From contig NC_059347.1 of assembly GCF_019703515.2 (NCBI RefSeq), forward strand, positions 26,986,501 through 27,050,500: a stretch of DNA of 64,000 bases, given 5' to 3'. Made by a program: the position numbers and the translations under genes. Shown in pieces: positions 46,964 to 58,982 of this stretch. Below the pieces are notes generated by a model that was not told where the DNA came from, made no database searches, and saw nothing but the letters and a program-made list of their open reading frames with translations. Source of the stretch: Myxocyprinus asiaticus (taxonomy: Eukaryota; Chordata; Actinopteri; Cypriniformes; Catostomidae). Each line of letters begins with the position of its first letter. The first letter of the stretch is position 1.

Positions 46964-48173
46964 AGTGGAGTCTTGTATTTTATTTAAACAGTCTACACTG
47001 AAAATGTTTTCTATACCTACTCTAGCCATTAAATATAAAATATATTTGAAAATATAAACTTAATATAATAATAAGCTATCTAGAAAACAGCTTGTAAGAT
47101 GGATTAATATAATACCTGCAATAATGATTGATTTTAAAATATTAAAATCTTAATCACTCCACATGATGGCTATAAAAGAGGATGAATGCCTCCCAAACCC
47201 CTTCATTTGGACTAGAGATGAACATACAGTATTTGACATGAAGTTCAATATAAGCGGTACTGTTCGAACATATGTCTTTTAAAAAACAACAACGAAAAGA
47301 AATGTCTTATTATTGCATACTGATTATTGCATACATTATTCTGAGTGCTTACTTGTTAATTATTCAATATAGCCTACATAATTTGTAATAGTATAATTTT
47401 TTTAATTAATAAGCCTGTGCGTTCTGATCCCTTGTGCTGTGTAACTCATGTTTTAATCCTTCATGATTTCATGGTGATCTCTTGTGCAGTGTAATTGCAT
47501 TTTAATTTTACATATATTTTTTTATAACAATCTCTTGTTGTCCTGTTTAGATGTATTTAAATTCTTCCTAATTTTATAATGATCAGCCTTAAGCGGAGAA
47601 GTTAATCCAACTGACTCTGCAGAAGTGAATCGGAATTACGTGCTATCTCTTCGTGTTTCACGCGACTGGCTGTTTGCTGCTCATTCGTGTGCACATGTGC
47701 ATTAACTAGTCCTAAACTCAGTACCAAAGCCTGAATTGACAGAGAAAGTTGATGAGCAGCATCTTGAAACCAATTAAGCACAACACCAAGTGACAATAGC
47801 ACTAACGTAAAACGTTCAACCAAGAGTTACAATTTATCATTGATAACTATCCTAATAAACAATTCTACCACTGAGTAATGTAGTTCATTATAATGGTTGT
47901 TTATGGTTGCAAAGAACATACCGACTTAGCACAAAAATATAGAATGTGCAGTTAAAGGTGTGCATTTATAGTCATTTTACAACTGCTTCAAATATGGCTT
48001 ACACAGTCAGAATTTCGAGTCTGAGGGGAGATTTGAGATCTGTTTTGTGTGTGTGACTAAGAATTACTTTCTGTTTTACAAATAGTCTACTGAATACAGT
48101 AATGGAATTTTAAACTACTCTGTGTGTTCAGGGAAGTCTGTGCAAAAAGAGGAGATGAAGAGTATGCAAGGAC

Positions 48174-48214
<41 letters not shown>

Positions 48215-48540
48215 AGGAGAAAAAATTTGAACAAGAGCAATACAAGTAAGCGACAGACAGAAAGAGAAAATGGGAGAGAGGACTGTAGAGACATACAATA
48301 AAACCACTTGCTGGGGCTCTTTTAATCTGCCCTCTCTTTCAGACTTAAATTCCTCTAAAGCACATCAAGCTCATGGCCAACTTTCGCCTCAGCACCCCTT
48401 TGCATGCCATACCTCAATGTTACCCAAAATGAACTCATATCCCAGGGTCTTCCAACACTGTAGGCAGTCAGCCCAGCTGGCCCCGAAATACAAAACACAA
48501 TGCAATTTCTACTTGAATTCAAATTCAAACACTAAATATA
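46964..48540. other. Intergenic DNA
   Basis: (GA)n microsatellite at 48179-48211. Frames at 47602-47823 and 48270-48668 have no known domain. AT-rich otherwise. Confidence 0.45.
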
Positions 48541-49327
48541 CACACAACGACCACTTTATTAGGTACACCTGGACACCTATTTTTTCACTCGATTATCTAA
48601 TCAGCCAATCGTGTGGCAGCAGTGCAATGTATAAAATCATGGAGATACTGGTCAGGAGCTCCAGTTAATGCTCACATAAACCATCAGAATGGGGAAAAAA
48701 TGTGATCTCAGTGATTTTGACCGTGGCATGATTGTCGGTTCCAGACAGGGTGAGTTGAGAATTTCTGTAAATGCTGATCTCCTGGGATTTTCACGCACAA
48801 CAGTCTCTAAAGTGTATAGAGAATGGTGCGAAAAACAAAAAACATCCAGCGAGCGGCAGTTCTGTGGGTGAAAACGGCTTGTTAATATCAGAGGTCAGAG
48901 GAGAATGGCCAGACTGGTCATACTGGAAGGTGACAGTAACTCCAATAACCACATGTTACAACTTCTTTAAGTTGTGCAGAAAAGCATTTCTGAAAATACA
49001 ACATGTCAAACATTGAGATGGATGGGCTACAGCAGCAGAAGACCCCTCCGGGTATCACTACTGTCAGCTAAGGACAGGAAACTGAGGCTGCAGTGGGCAC
49101 AGGATCACCAAAACTGGACAGTAGATGATTGGAAAAACCTTTGCTGGTCTGATGAATCTCGATTTCTGCTGTGACATGCAGATGGTAGGGTCAGAATTTG
49201 GCATAAACAACATTAACCCATGGGTCCATCCTGCCTTGTGTCAACGGTTCAGGCTGGAGGTGGTGGTTTAATGTTGTGTGGTGTTTTCTGGGCACACATT
49301 AGGGCACCTTAATACCAATTGAGCATT
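48541..49327 (+). pseudogene. Tc1 element, truncated, with transposase remnant
   Basis: The left end has the terminal-repeat word ccactttattaggtacacct just after a TA. The transposase begins at 48689, MGKKCDLSDFDRGMIVGSRQ, and has stops and frameshifts: after RQFCG, after MLQLL, and after the first catalytic segment WSDESRFLL (aspartate retained). It ends near GHLNTN without the remaining catalytic residues or the right terminal repeat. Confidence 0.85.
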
Positions 49328-49537
49328 GTTTTTTTTTAACACTTTTACATTAACACTTTTTATTGATTCTAACAAATGAAACAGAAAAGCAAAACATATA
49401 TGCACAGAATCAACTTTTAACCCCTATAATTAAGAATCTCTAATTAATGTTTCCAGCACCTTGTTAAATCCATGCCATGAAAAATTAAGGCCCATCTGGG
49501 GGCCATTTTTTATTTTCCTGGTCAGACTGCGCATGTA
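49328..49537. other. Unassigned spacer between two Tc1 elements
   Basis: Starts with a T-run and reads like a reversed LINE 3' end (ggggccattttttatttt), but nothing decisive is visible. The TA at 49536-49537 is the target site of the next Tc1 element. Confidence 0.35.
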
Positions 49538-51173
49538 CAGTGCATCCGGAAAGTATTCACAGCGCTTCACTTTTTCCACATTTTGTTATGTTACAGCCTT
49601 ATTCCAAAATGGATTAAATTAATTATTTCCCTCAAAATTCTACAAACAATACCCCATAATGACAACGTGAAAGAAGTTTGTTTGAAATCTTTGCAAATTT
49701 ATTAAAAAAAAAAAAATGAAAAGAAAAATAAAAAAAAAATCACATGTACATAAGTATTCACAGCCTTTGCTCAATACTTTGTTGAAGCACCTTTGGCACC
49801 AATTACAGCCTCAAGTCTTTTTGAGTATGATGCTACAAGTTTGGCACACCTATTTTTGGGCAGTTTCTCCCATTCTTCTTTGCAGGACCTCTCAAGCTCC
49901 ATCAGGTTGGATGGGGAGCGTCGGTGCACAGCCATTTTCAGATCTCTCCAGAGATGTTCAATCGGGTTCAAGTCTGGGCTCTGGCTGGGCCACTCAAGGA
50001 CATTCACAGAGTTGTCCCGGAGCCACTCCTTTGTTATCTTGGCTGTGTGCTTAGGGTCGGTGTCCTGTTGGAAGATGAACCTTCGCCCCAGTCTGAGGTC
50101 CAGAGCGCTCTGGAGCAGGTTTTCATCAAGGATGTCTCTGTACATTGCTGCATTCATCTTTCCCTCGATCCTGACTAGTCTCCCAGTTCCTGCCGCTGAA
50201 AAACATCCCCACAACATGACACTGCCACCACCATGCTTCACTGTAGGGATGGTATTGGCCAGGTGATGAGCGGTGCCTGGTTTCCTCCAGACATGACGCT
50301 TGCCATTCAGACCAAAGAGTTCAATCTTTGTTTCTCATGGTCTGAGAGTCCTTCAGGTGCCTTTTGGCAAACTCCAGGCAGGCTGTCATGTGCCTTTTAC
50401 TGAGGAGTGGCTTCCGTCTGGCCACTCTACCATACAGGCCTGATTGGTGGAGTGCTGCAGAGATGGTTGTTCTTCTGGAAGGTTCTCCTCTCTCCACAGA
50501 GAAATGCTGGAGCGCTGTCAGAGTGACCATCGGGTTCTTGGTCACCTCCCTGACTACGGCCCTTCTCCCCCGATTGCTCAGTTTGGCCAGGGGGCCAGCT
50601 CTAGGAAGAGTCCTGGTAGTTCCAAACTTCTTCCATTTATGGATGATGGAGGTCACTGTGCTCATTGGGACCTTCAATGCTGCAGAAAGGGTATTTCTGT
50701 ACCCTTCCCCAGATCTGTGCCTCGATACAATCCTGTCTCGGAGGTCTACAGACAATTCCTTGGACTTCATGGCTTGGTTTGTGCTCTGACGTGCACTGTT
50801 AACTGTGGGACCTTATATAGACAGGTGTGTGCCTTTCCAAATCATGTCCAATCAACTGAATTTACCACAGGTGGACTCCAATCAAGTTGTAGAAACATCT
50901 CAAGGATGATCAGTGGAAACAGGATGCACCTGAGCTCAATTTTGAGTGTCATGGCAAAGGCTGTGAATACTTGTGTACATGTGATTTATTTCATTTTTTA
51001 TTTTTAATAAATTTGCAAAGATTTCAAACAAACTTCTTTCACGTTGTCATTATGGGGTATTGTTTGTAGAATTTTGAGAAAAATAATGAATTTAATCCAT
51101 TTTGGAATAAGGCTGTAACATAATACAAAATGTGGAAAAAATGAAGTGCTGTGAATACTTTCCAGATGCACTG
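49538..51173 (-). mobile_element. Tc1 element with ~220-bp inverted repeats, near complete
   Basis: The ends CAGTGCATCCGGAAAGTATT and the inverse ...ACTTTCCAGATGCACTG are flanked by TA (49536-49537 and 51174-51175). Long arms reach about 49760 and 50960. One transposase on the minus strand fills the middle. 1636 bp. Confidence 0.95.
49771..50770 (-). pseudogene. Tc1 transposase with a deletion of the first catalytic motif
   Basis: N-terminal 149 codons (50770-50321; MKSKELSVDLRDRIVSRHRS, ending [14 protein letters not shown]) and C-terminal 156 codons (50241-49771; [16 protein letters not shown], ending KGASTKY) are both open, and the codons between 50326 and 50242 ([18 protein letters not shown]) are also open. 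At about 50326-50335 the WSDET segment holding the first catalytic aspartate is missing. By comparison with the family about 23 bp are gone, between short aacaaa repeats, which also shifts the frame. The second aspartate (QQDTDPKHT) and the glutamate (NPIEHLW) are intact. Confidence 0.9.
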
Positions 51174-51422
51174 TATGTGATTGTTTAAGTCCACTTATGA
51201 AAATGTTTCTATTTTGCATTTTTCTAATTTAAGCTTTTATTTTTCATTACAAATGATATTATCAGCATAACAGTTTGAGTGTAAAATTTGTGCAAAACCC
51301 AATGATTATGATATAATCATATTCCTATATGTAAATTTTCACAGAGCATCTTGTGAAAGTATTTTAATTATTATTTAAAATTATTTTTAATTAAAGAAAA
51401 ACTGTCCTTTTGTTCAAAATGA

Positions 51423-51713
<291 letters not shown>

Positions 51714-51885
51714 TGACCACAAGCATACCTCCAAATTTGTGGCAAAATGGCTTAAGTACATGTGACAAGGAGGAGGGTCTGATGTTGGGACTGGTGGATG
51801 CTGAAGAGGATCTTGACCACATCCTCCAGAGGTGAGGGATCCATAGCGGCGTTCCTCCTCCCTTAATCCCAGGTTTCGGCACCAA

Positions 51886-52130
51886 TGTAATGGGGTAAGG
51901 TGGGCAAAGAGGAGGCAGGAACCGGCAGGACAGTCAACATAACTTTAATGATGTAACTGAACTTAAAACAACATAAAACAAACATAAACACACACAGCGT
52001 GGCCACATGTGTCTCTCTCTCTCCCGAACTGGCGTCTCCGACTCCAATTTATCTCTCTCTCCTGATGATTAGTTGACTCAGCGCCAGCCATGCACTCTCA
52101 TGCCCCAGCCATGCCCTCCTCCTCGTCACA
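51886..52130 (-). repeat. LTR-A (245 bp)
   Basis: Runs (plus strand) tgtaatggggtaaggtggg to ctcctcgtcaca, so on the minus strand it has TG...CA ends. Directly repeated as LTR-B at 52591-52832 with clear divergence. Confidence 0.78.
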
Positions 52131-52590
52131 CTCCACCCCTGCCCGATTCAGGCCAGGGTGCCATCTGGACTGACCTACTCCCCCTCCATCTCTGGATGGG
52201 AGATGCTGCCCTTCCAGCCGTTCTGCCAGCCAATGGTCCACCCAGCCTCCTGGGAACCTGGGGAGAGATGAGGAGAGGGAGAGCGGGAGAGACACAGAGA
52301 AAGAGTGAGAGGAGAGAGAGAGAAAAACATGCCGTCACCTGGTCCTCAGCAATTTCTCTGTCCTCTGGCGGACGTCAGCCGCTCCTCCCTGGGCAGACGG
52401 CAGCGAGTCCTCCGACCCATGGTGGATGGAATGGCTCCTCCCCTTCCTAGCGGATGGCAGCGGTTCATCTGACTCCCGGCAGCAACTCCTCCGTCCCCTG
52501 GTGGATGGCCGCAGCTCCTCCCCTGGCAGACGGCAGTGGCAAGGACTCCACAGCAGTGCATCCCTCCTCCTTCCAGGATTTCAGCACCAA

Positions 52591-52832
52591 TGTAACGGGT
52601 AAGGTGGGCAAGGTGGAGGCGGGAACTGGCTGAAAAGTCAACGTAAGTTTTAATAACATAAATGAACTCAAATCAACTTAAAAACATAGACACACACACA
52701 CAGCACCCACGTGTCTCTCTCTCTCTCGAACTTGCATCTCCGGCTCCCCTTTATCTCTCTCTTCCGCTGATTAGGATACTCAGCGCCGGCTGTGCACCCT
52801 CACGGCCTGGCCACGCCCTCCTCTTCATCACA
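52591..52832 (-). repeat. LTR-B (242 bp)
   Basis: Runs (plus strand) tgtaacgggtaaggtggg to ctcttcatcaca. An (AC)n stretch at 52689-52704. Contains TCTCTCT-rich and gtttttaa sequence shared with LTR-A. Confidence 0.78.
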
Positions 52833-53533
52833 GGACAACAAAGTCAAGGTATTGGAGTAGCCATCACAAAGCCCTGACCTCAATCCGATAGAAAATTCAT
52901 GGGCAGAACTGAAAAATGTATGAACAAGGAAGCCTACAAACCTGACTCAGTTACACCAGTTCTGTCTGGAGGAATGGGCCAAAATTCCAGCAACTTATTG
53001 TGAGAAGCTTGTGGAAGGCTACCCAAAAAGTTTGAACTAAGTTAAACAATTTAAAGGCAATGCTACCAAATACTAACCAAGTGTATGTAAACTTCTGACC
53101 CACTGGGAATATGATGAAAGAAATAAAGCTGAAATAAATAATTTTCTCTACTATTATTCTGATATTTCACATTCTTAAAATAAAGCAGTGATCCTAACTG
53201 ACCTAAGACAGGGAATGTTTTCTATGATTAAATGTCAGGAATTGTGAAAAACGTCCTGGTTACTTGCGTAAACTCCATTCCCTGATGGAGGGAACGAGAC
53301 GTTGTGTCGATGTAGTGACACTAGGGGTCACTCTTGGGAGCCCGAAACACCTCTGGTCTTTGATAAAAGGCCAATGAAAATTGGCAAGTGGTATTTGCAT
53401 ACCACTCCCCCGGACATACGGGTATAAAAGGAGCTGGTATGCAACCACTCATTCAGGTTTTGTGCTGAGGAGCCGAGACAAGGTCCCGGCCATTTCAGCT
53501 GGTAGTTCAGCGTTGTGGCAGGAGGGCACAACA

Positions 53534-53635
53534 TCTCGTTCCCTCCATCAGGGAATGGAGGTTATGAAAGTAACCAGGATGTTCCCTATCTGTCACTCAC
53601 TTGATGTTGTGTCGATGTAGTGACACTAGGGGTCC
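53534..53635 (-). other. DIRS copy 2 internal complementary region
   Basis: Joins, at GTT 53581-53583, the complement of the outer 3' end (tatgaaagtaaccaggat) to the complement of the outer 5' end (ccctatctgtcactcac). The same arrangement as 19397-19498 in copy 1. Confidence 0.85.
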
Positions 53636-54289
53636 CTATACGAAATGCCACAACTGTGAACTGTGTTACGTGAACTGGCGGTGTGTGATGGGCAGACCAC
53701 TGTGTGCCTCGTAGCCAGCGCACCAGGCCGACACGTAACCTCCCCCAACGCTGTTATGAGTGTCGAACGGCCCTTTGGGGACAAGTCGACTGCCCAAAAG
53801 ATAGAGACAGGCTAGCCCAGTTGTGGCCTCTTATCCTCCTTTTTTCCTCTCCCCCCAAAAAAAGGAATTAACCGACTGGGGCCACCAGGTCTACGTGGGG
53901 GGGGAATCATGGTGTCTTCCCAAGGGGAAGACACCATGGAGACCACACACCGCCCGGGGGGGGGGGAATTTTGAGTGGAAATACGTCACATGGTCTTGCC
54001 GAGCTTTGTCGGAAGTCTGTCATATGGAGAAGTCCCATGGTAGGTCCTACCCTATGGGGGAGGAGTTTCTACAAGCATGGTGACTGGGGCAGAGGGGCCT
54101 CTGCCCAAGGAAGACGCAGTTTACCAACAGGGAAACGAATTAGCAGAAGATATACGTCGCATGGGGTTACCTATGGGGAACCAACACATGCGGAGCACCT
54201 ACCCCAGTACAGGGCTTAGTTAGCACATGTACTGAGCCAGCAGCGAGTTTCTCCGCGAACTCGTCTGCCACAGGGCCTGGAGGAAATCA

Positions 54290-54600
54290 TCCCATAAGGG
54301 AACGAGGCGTGGTCTGAAGGGATTCAACCTCCTGGTGCCTCTCAGGAACCTGATGATCAGGTCGTGCTTCCCTAAGGACTTACGTCCACTGTGTCATGGT
54401 GTGCCGCTATAATGGCTACATACACCTTCAAGGTGGAGGGGGACAGCCGCCCTTCCAACCTTTCCTGCAGGAAGGAAAGCACCGATCCGACTGCGCATCT
54501 CTGGGGGTCTTCGCTTCGGGAAGAACACCACTTAGCGAACAGACGCCACTTCAAGGCATACTCTAGACTGAGTGATCGTGTCTACCACCGTGGGTGGTAG
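54290..54600 (-). pseudogene. DIRS copy 2 recombinase, N-terminal part only
   Basis: Reads the SAM-like N-terminal half (KWRLFAKWCSSRSEDPQ, LEGRLSPSTLKVYVAI) and then KSLGKHDLIIRFLR in another frame. It stops matching at about 54290, where copy 1 still has ~770 bp of catalytic domain. The sequence resumes in the 3' non-coding part. The catalytic arginines, histidine and tyrosine are therefore absent. Confidence 0.82.
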
Positions 54601-54605
54601 GCCGC

Positions 54606-56313
54606 TTAAGTCTTCCACATCCTGTCCAGGGGCCAGACATGGAGATTCCAGAGGTCTGGTCGCAGGTCCCAGATGGTGCCCCGTCCCTGAGAAAGAAGGT
54701 CCTTCCTCGGGGGAATTCGCCGGGGGGGGGGGCTGTTGCGAGGAGCGTGAGGTCCGAGAACCATGTCTGGGTGGGCCAGTAGGGTGCTACCAGGACAATC
54801 TGCTCCTCGTCCTCCCTGACCTTGCACAGAGTCTGTGCAAGTGGGCTCACTGGGGAAACGCATATTTGCGAAGTCCAGGGGGCCAGCTGTGTGCCAGTGC
54901 ATCTATACCGAGAGGTGCCTCGGTCAGGGCGTACCAGAGCGGGCAGTGGTAGGATTCTTGGGAAGCGAACAGGTCTACCTGTGCCTGCCCGAATCGACTC
55001 CAAATCAGCTGGACCACCTGAGGGTGGAGTCTCCACTCTCCCCTGAGGGTAACCTGCCATGACAGCGCGTCCGCTGCAGTGCTGAGGTTGCCCGGGATGT
55101 GAGTGGCTTGCAGCGACTTGAGGTGCTGCTGACTCCAGAGGAGGAGACGGCGGGCGAGTTGTGACATACAATGGGAAAATCTCTATTGATATATGCTACC
55201 GTTGCCATGTTGTCTGTCCAAACTAACATATGCTTGCCCTGGATCAATGGCCGAAATCTCCGCAGGGTGATCAGAATTGCCAGAATCTCGAGGCAGTTGA
55301 TGTGCCAACGTAGCCACGGGCCTGTCCAGGAGCCGGCGGCTGCGTGCCCATTGCATTCAGCGCCCCAGCCCGTTTTGGAGGCATCTATCGTAACCATGAC
55401 GTGCCTGGAGACCTGCTCTAGGGGAACGCCTGCCCGTAGAAATGTGAGGTCAGTCCAAGGGCTGAAGAGGCTGTGACAGACTGGCGTGATGGCCATGTGA
55501 TGTGTCCCGCGGCGCCATGTCCATCTTGACCAGACTCGAGTCTGGAGCCAGTACTGAAGCGGTCTCATATGCATCAACCCGAGTGGAGTGGCCACCGCTG
55601 AGGATGCCATATCGCCTGGGGCATCTGAAACAGTTTCAGTGGAACCACTGTCTTCTGTCTGAGCGCCTTCAAACAGGTCAGCACCGACTGTGCGTGCTTG
55701 TTCGTGAGGCGCGCCATCATCGAGACTGAGTCCAACTCCAAGCCGAGAAAAGAGATGCTCTGAACCGGGAGGAGCTTGCTCTTTTCCAAGTTGACCCGAA
55801 GTCCTAGTCGGCTGAGGTGCGAGAGCACCAGGTCCCTGTGTGCACACAACACATCCCAAGAGTGAGCTAGGATTAGCCAATGCGAATGAGGATGCGAATG
55901 CCCACTTCCCTTAACAGGGCAAGGGCTGCCGCTGCGACCTTCATGAAGACGCGAGGGGACAAGGACAGGCCGAAAGGGAGGACCTTGTACTGATACGCCC
56001 GACCCTCGAATGCAAACCACAGGAAGGGTCTGTGTCGAGGTAGAATCGAGACGTGGAAGTACGCGTCCTTCAGGTCTACCGCTACAAACCAATCTTGATG
56101 CCGGACGCTCGCTAGAATGCGTTTTTGCGTAAGCATCTTGAAAGGGAGTCTGTGTAAAGCCTGGTTCAGTACTTGCAGGTCCAAAATTGGCCTGCAACCC
56201 ACTGCCTTTCTTCGGTACAATGGTAAGGTAGCGGACGCCTTGCGAACTGAATCGCGTAGCCGAGTCGGACGGTCCGGACCAGCCATCGCGACAGGTTGGA
56301 AAGCGCAAGCCAC
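54606..56313 (-). pseudogene. DIRS copy 2 pol (RT, RNase H, methyltransferase-like)
   Basis: Reverse transcriptase blocks (ILDLQVLNQALHRLPFK, VAVDLKDAYFHVSILPR) at 55873-56313; RNase H (TIDASKTGWGAECN, NCLEILAILITLRRF, TDNMATVAYINR) at 55170-55500; and the Dam-like segment (QVDLFASQESYHCPLW, IDALAHSWPPGLRKYAFP) near 54850-55060. At about 55876-55894, where copy 1 encodes YLDD, only ~8 unrelated bases remain, so the catalytic motif is gone and the frame shifts. Confidence 0.85.
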
Positions 56314-56771
56314 GCGTTGACCAAGAGGACAATCTTGTCAGACGTACCGGTGGGTGGGGCCTCGCGGCGGGGCGGAGCCTGAGGTGCCACGCCGTGTCGT
56401 GGCCGTGCTGAGTTCAGGGACATCGAAGCACTTACCTGGCTGCTTGTGACCACCCCCGGAACAGCCTGGGACGTTGGAGGAAGAGGCCTGTCCTCGTGAC
56501 CCGTGGAGACTGTCACATCGGGGGCAGATTTGTGCCACAGCTGGGCGCGCAGGGGCGGGGACACCACCGCTGGAGCGCCAAACCTGCCAAAATGGAATGG
56601 TGGACAGTGGTCATGATGACGGCAGTGCGCACCAGGTATGTGACCCAGGGAACAAGGAAACCGCTCTTTTGCTGAACTCTTGGGTACCGCAGCTACTTGG
56701 GCATGTGGTGAAATTAAATGAAAAGGCAACAAAAGATTATCCTCCTGGCCCTCCACCGGGGAGTGGTCTGC

Positions 56772-58511
56772 TTACCAGCTCCAGAGCAGTGGGTTTCGTC
56801 GTCCCTGGGTCGCCCATCTCAGGGGTGCTTCGAAGCCTTTCGCGGGTTCTTGGCGGCCGGCCATGAGACGGGTGGCATCTGCTTCCTGCGGTGGGCTCCA
56901 CTTTGCAGTCACCGCAGGGGGACGCCCTTGGTGATGAGTAGGCGGGGTGCAGGATCTTGAGCCGCACCGGGGCAGGATGTGCCGGATAGCCTCAGTCTGC
57001 TGCTTCACTGCCGAGAACTGCTGGGCAAAGTCCTCGACGGTGTCGCCGAACAGGCCAACCTGGGAAATGGGGGCACCAAGGAACCGTGCCTTGTTGGCCT
57101 CTCCCATCTTGACCAGGTTGAGCCAAAGGTGGCGCTCCTGGACCACCAAGGTGGTCATCGCCTGCCCGAAAGTCCGCGCCGTGACCTTCGTCGCCCGGAG
57201 AGTGAGGTTGGTCGCCGAGCGCAGCTCCTGCATCAATCCCGGGGCGGAACTACCCTCGTGCAGTTCCTTTAGCGTCTTGGCTTGGTGGACTTGCAGGAGA
57301 GCCATGGCGTGCAGCGTGGAGGCGGCTTGTCCAGCGGCACTGTAGGCTTTGGCCGTCAGGGACGACGTAAACCTACAGGCCTTGGACGGGAGCTTTGGGC
57401 GCCCGAGCCAGGTGGCGGCGCTCTGCAGGCATAGGTGCACCGCGAGTGCCTTATCCACCGGGGGAATCACTGAATAGCCCCTGGCCGCCCCACCATCGAG
57501 GGCAGTGAGGGCGGGGGAGCTGAAAGATAATTAATAATAATAATTTAATAATTTTCTTTATTTATCACACATTATACATTTGCACATATACGGTGAAATT
57601 CTTCTTTTTCACATATCCCAGCTAGGCTGGGGTCAGAGTGCAGGGTCAGCCATGATACGGCGCCCCTGGAGCAGATAGGGTTAAGGGCCTTGCTCAAGGG
57701 CCCAACAGTGGCATCTTGGCAGTGCTGGGGCTTGAACCCCCGACCTTCTGATCAGTAACCCAGAGCCTTAACCGCTGAGCTACCACTGCCCTGGTAGGGA
57801 CCGGGCAGTAAAAGGTGCCTCCCACAACCTTGTCAGCCCCTTTGTGCACTTCCGGGAAGAAAGGAACTGGGGCGGGGTGTGGCTGTGAGCGGCGACGCGA
57901 GCCCAGGAACCAATCATCGAGCCACAAGGGTTCAGGGGAGAGCGGAGGGTTCCACTCTAGCCCGATGCTCACGGCTGCCCGGGAAAGCATGTCCGTCATC
58001 TCCATATCAGCCTGTGACTGGGCAACCGTACCTGAGGGGGTAGCCCAGCTGAGGCTTCTGCGTCTGACTGTACAAGCTCCCTCTCTGATGCTGTGCTCGA
58101 GAGCTCATCACCTTCGCGGGCTCCAAACAAGAGGTCAAACTCGCCGTGAGACGAGCCGGCGGACTCATCCAGAAGCCCGATCGGGGCAGATGAGCGTGCT
58201 GGGGAATGGGAGGTCTGTGGTGGGATACCCGGCGGAGGTGGTCCCATTGGGGTCCCCAAATTGCCCCCAGTGCTAGCCGCGCTGGCCTCATACCGTAGGT
58301 AGAAGGACCGAGGCGGGGAGCTGCTGGGGTGGCTTGCTTTCTTACGAAGGCAAGCCATGACCGCAACGTTGCCATGGTCATTTTCTCGCAATGAGTACAT
58401 TGATCCATCCACAAACGCTGTCTCCATGTGGGTCACGCCCAGACACGAAAGACAGTGATCGTGACCATCAGAAGGCAAAAGATAACGTCCGCAACCAGGA
58501 ATAACACACAA
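56772..58511 (-). pseudogene. DIRS copy 2 ORF1 (gag-like)
   Basis: The N-terminal block MCVIPGCGRYLLPSDGHDHC with LSCLGVTHMETAF is Cys/His-rich; proline-rich and acidic segments follow (MGPPPPGIPPQTSHSP, DLLFGAREGDE). A stop after SHRLIWR ends the first part. After the SINE the C-terminal part (57470-56772) is open for 232 codons, including KALAVHLCLQSAATWLG, TLHAMALLQVHQAKTL and QAMTTLVVQERHLWLNL. This region is the capsid-like ORF1 of fish DIRS elements (from memory). Confidence 0.75.
57525..57790 (-). mobile_element. tRNA-derived SINE
   Basis: On the minus strand it begins with an A-box-like tggtagctcagcggttaagg and a B-box-like gtcgggggttcaagcccc, then a ttgggcccttgagcaaggcc body segment, and ends in an AT-rich aataaagaaaattatt tail. 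RNA polymerase III transcription is expected from the boxes. It interrupts DIRS copy 2 ORF1. Confidence 0.82.
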
Positions 58512-58748
58512 ACGAAAAAGGCATCTTTAAAAAGAAGCGTCTTTAAAAAGACGTTCCGTGTGTGCCGCTCTTTTAGAGAAATATACTCTTTTATTTCTGC
58601 CAAAGCGCCCAGGGGTGTTCTCTGCAGTGCACCAGTGCAGAGCAGGGAGAAGCCGCTGAAATGCACCGTCAGATCCAGCAGAGGTGAATGAACAGTCATG
58701 GAATTCAGCTCAGTGTACATCGACCATTCGGCTCCAAAGAGAAAGTCT

Positions 58749-58905
58749 GAATGAGTGGTTGCATACCAGCTCCTTTTATACCCGTATATCTGGGGGAGTG
58801 GTATGCAAATACCACTCGCCAATTTTCATTGGCCTTTTATCAAAGACCAGAGGTGTTTCGGGCTCCCAAGAGTGACCTCTAGTGTCACTACATCGACACA
58901 ACGTC
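58749..58905. repeat. DIRS copy 2 inverted terminal repeat (5' end of the element)
   Basis: ctgaatgagtggttgcatac to ctacatcgacacaacgt; inverted match to 53300-53460. The TATA word (ttttata on the plus strand) is at about 58773-58780. Confidence 0.85.
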
Positions 58906-58982
58906 GAGTTAGTGACAGATAGGGAACTGAGTTTAAATGTATTTGGCTAAGGTGTATGTAAACTACTGACTTCAACTATATA

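Larger units (their letters stand above)
51761..52832 (-). mobile_element. LTR-element mosaic inserted in the Tc1 transposase
   Basis: Two LTRs on the minus strand, LTR-B (52591-52832) and LTR-A (51886-52130). Each is bordered on its low side by a tRNA primer-site-like sequence (tttcggcaccaa 51873-51885; tttcagcaccaa 52578-52590). The short interior (52131-52576) has only repetitive, arginine/glycine-rich frames and no polymerase. The insertion is flanked by gtaca (51756-51760) and ggaca (52833-52837), a 5-bp target duplication with one mismatch. Confidence 0.72.
53250..58927 (-). mobile_element. DIRS-like tyrosine-recombinase retrotransposon, copy 2
   Basis: Same family as copy 1, opposite orientation: its 5' end is at 58927 (inverse of TTCCCTATCTGTCACT) and its 3' end at 53250. 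AAC lies at both borders (53250-53252 and 58925-58927). It interrupts the right inverted repeat of a Tc1 element; the Tc1 sequence gtgaaa...ctgagttt is continuous once it is removed. ORF1 is better preserved than in copy 1, but the polymerase and recombinase are damaged. A SINE is inserted in ORF1. 5678 bp. Confidence 0.92.

Noticed and set aside
49793..51007. Plus-strand frames of 141 to 187 codons
   Set aside because: Complements of the minus-strand Tc1 transposase.
56474..57345. Plus-strand frames of 97 to 132 codons
   Set aside because: Complements of DIRS copy 2 ORF1, open because of the G+C-rich composition.
57725..57790. tRNA gene on the minus strand
   Set aside because: A- and B-box-like sequences are followed by a SINE body and AT-rich tail, and no sound cloverleaf is evident. 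It is the head of a SINE.
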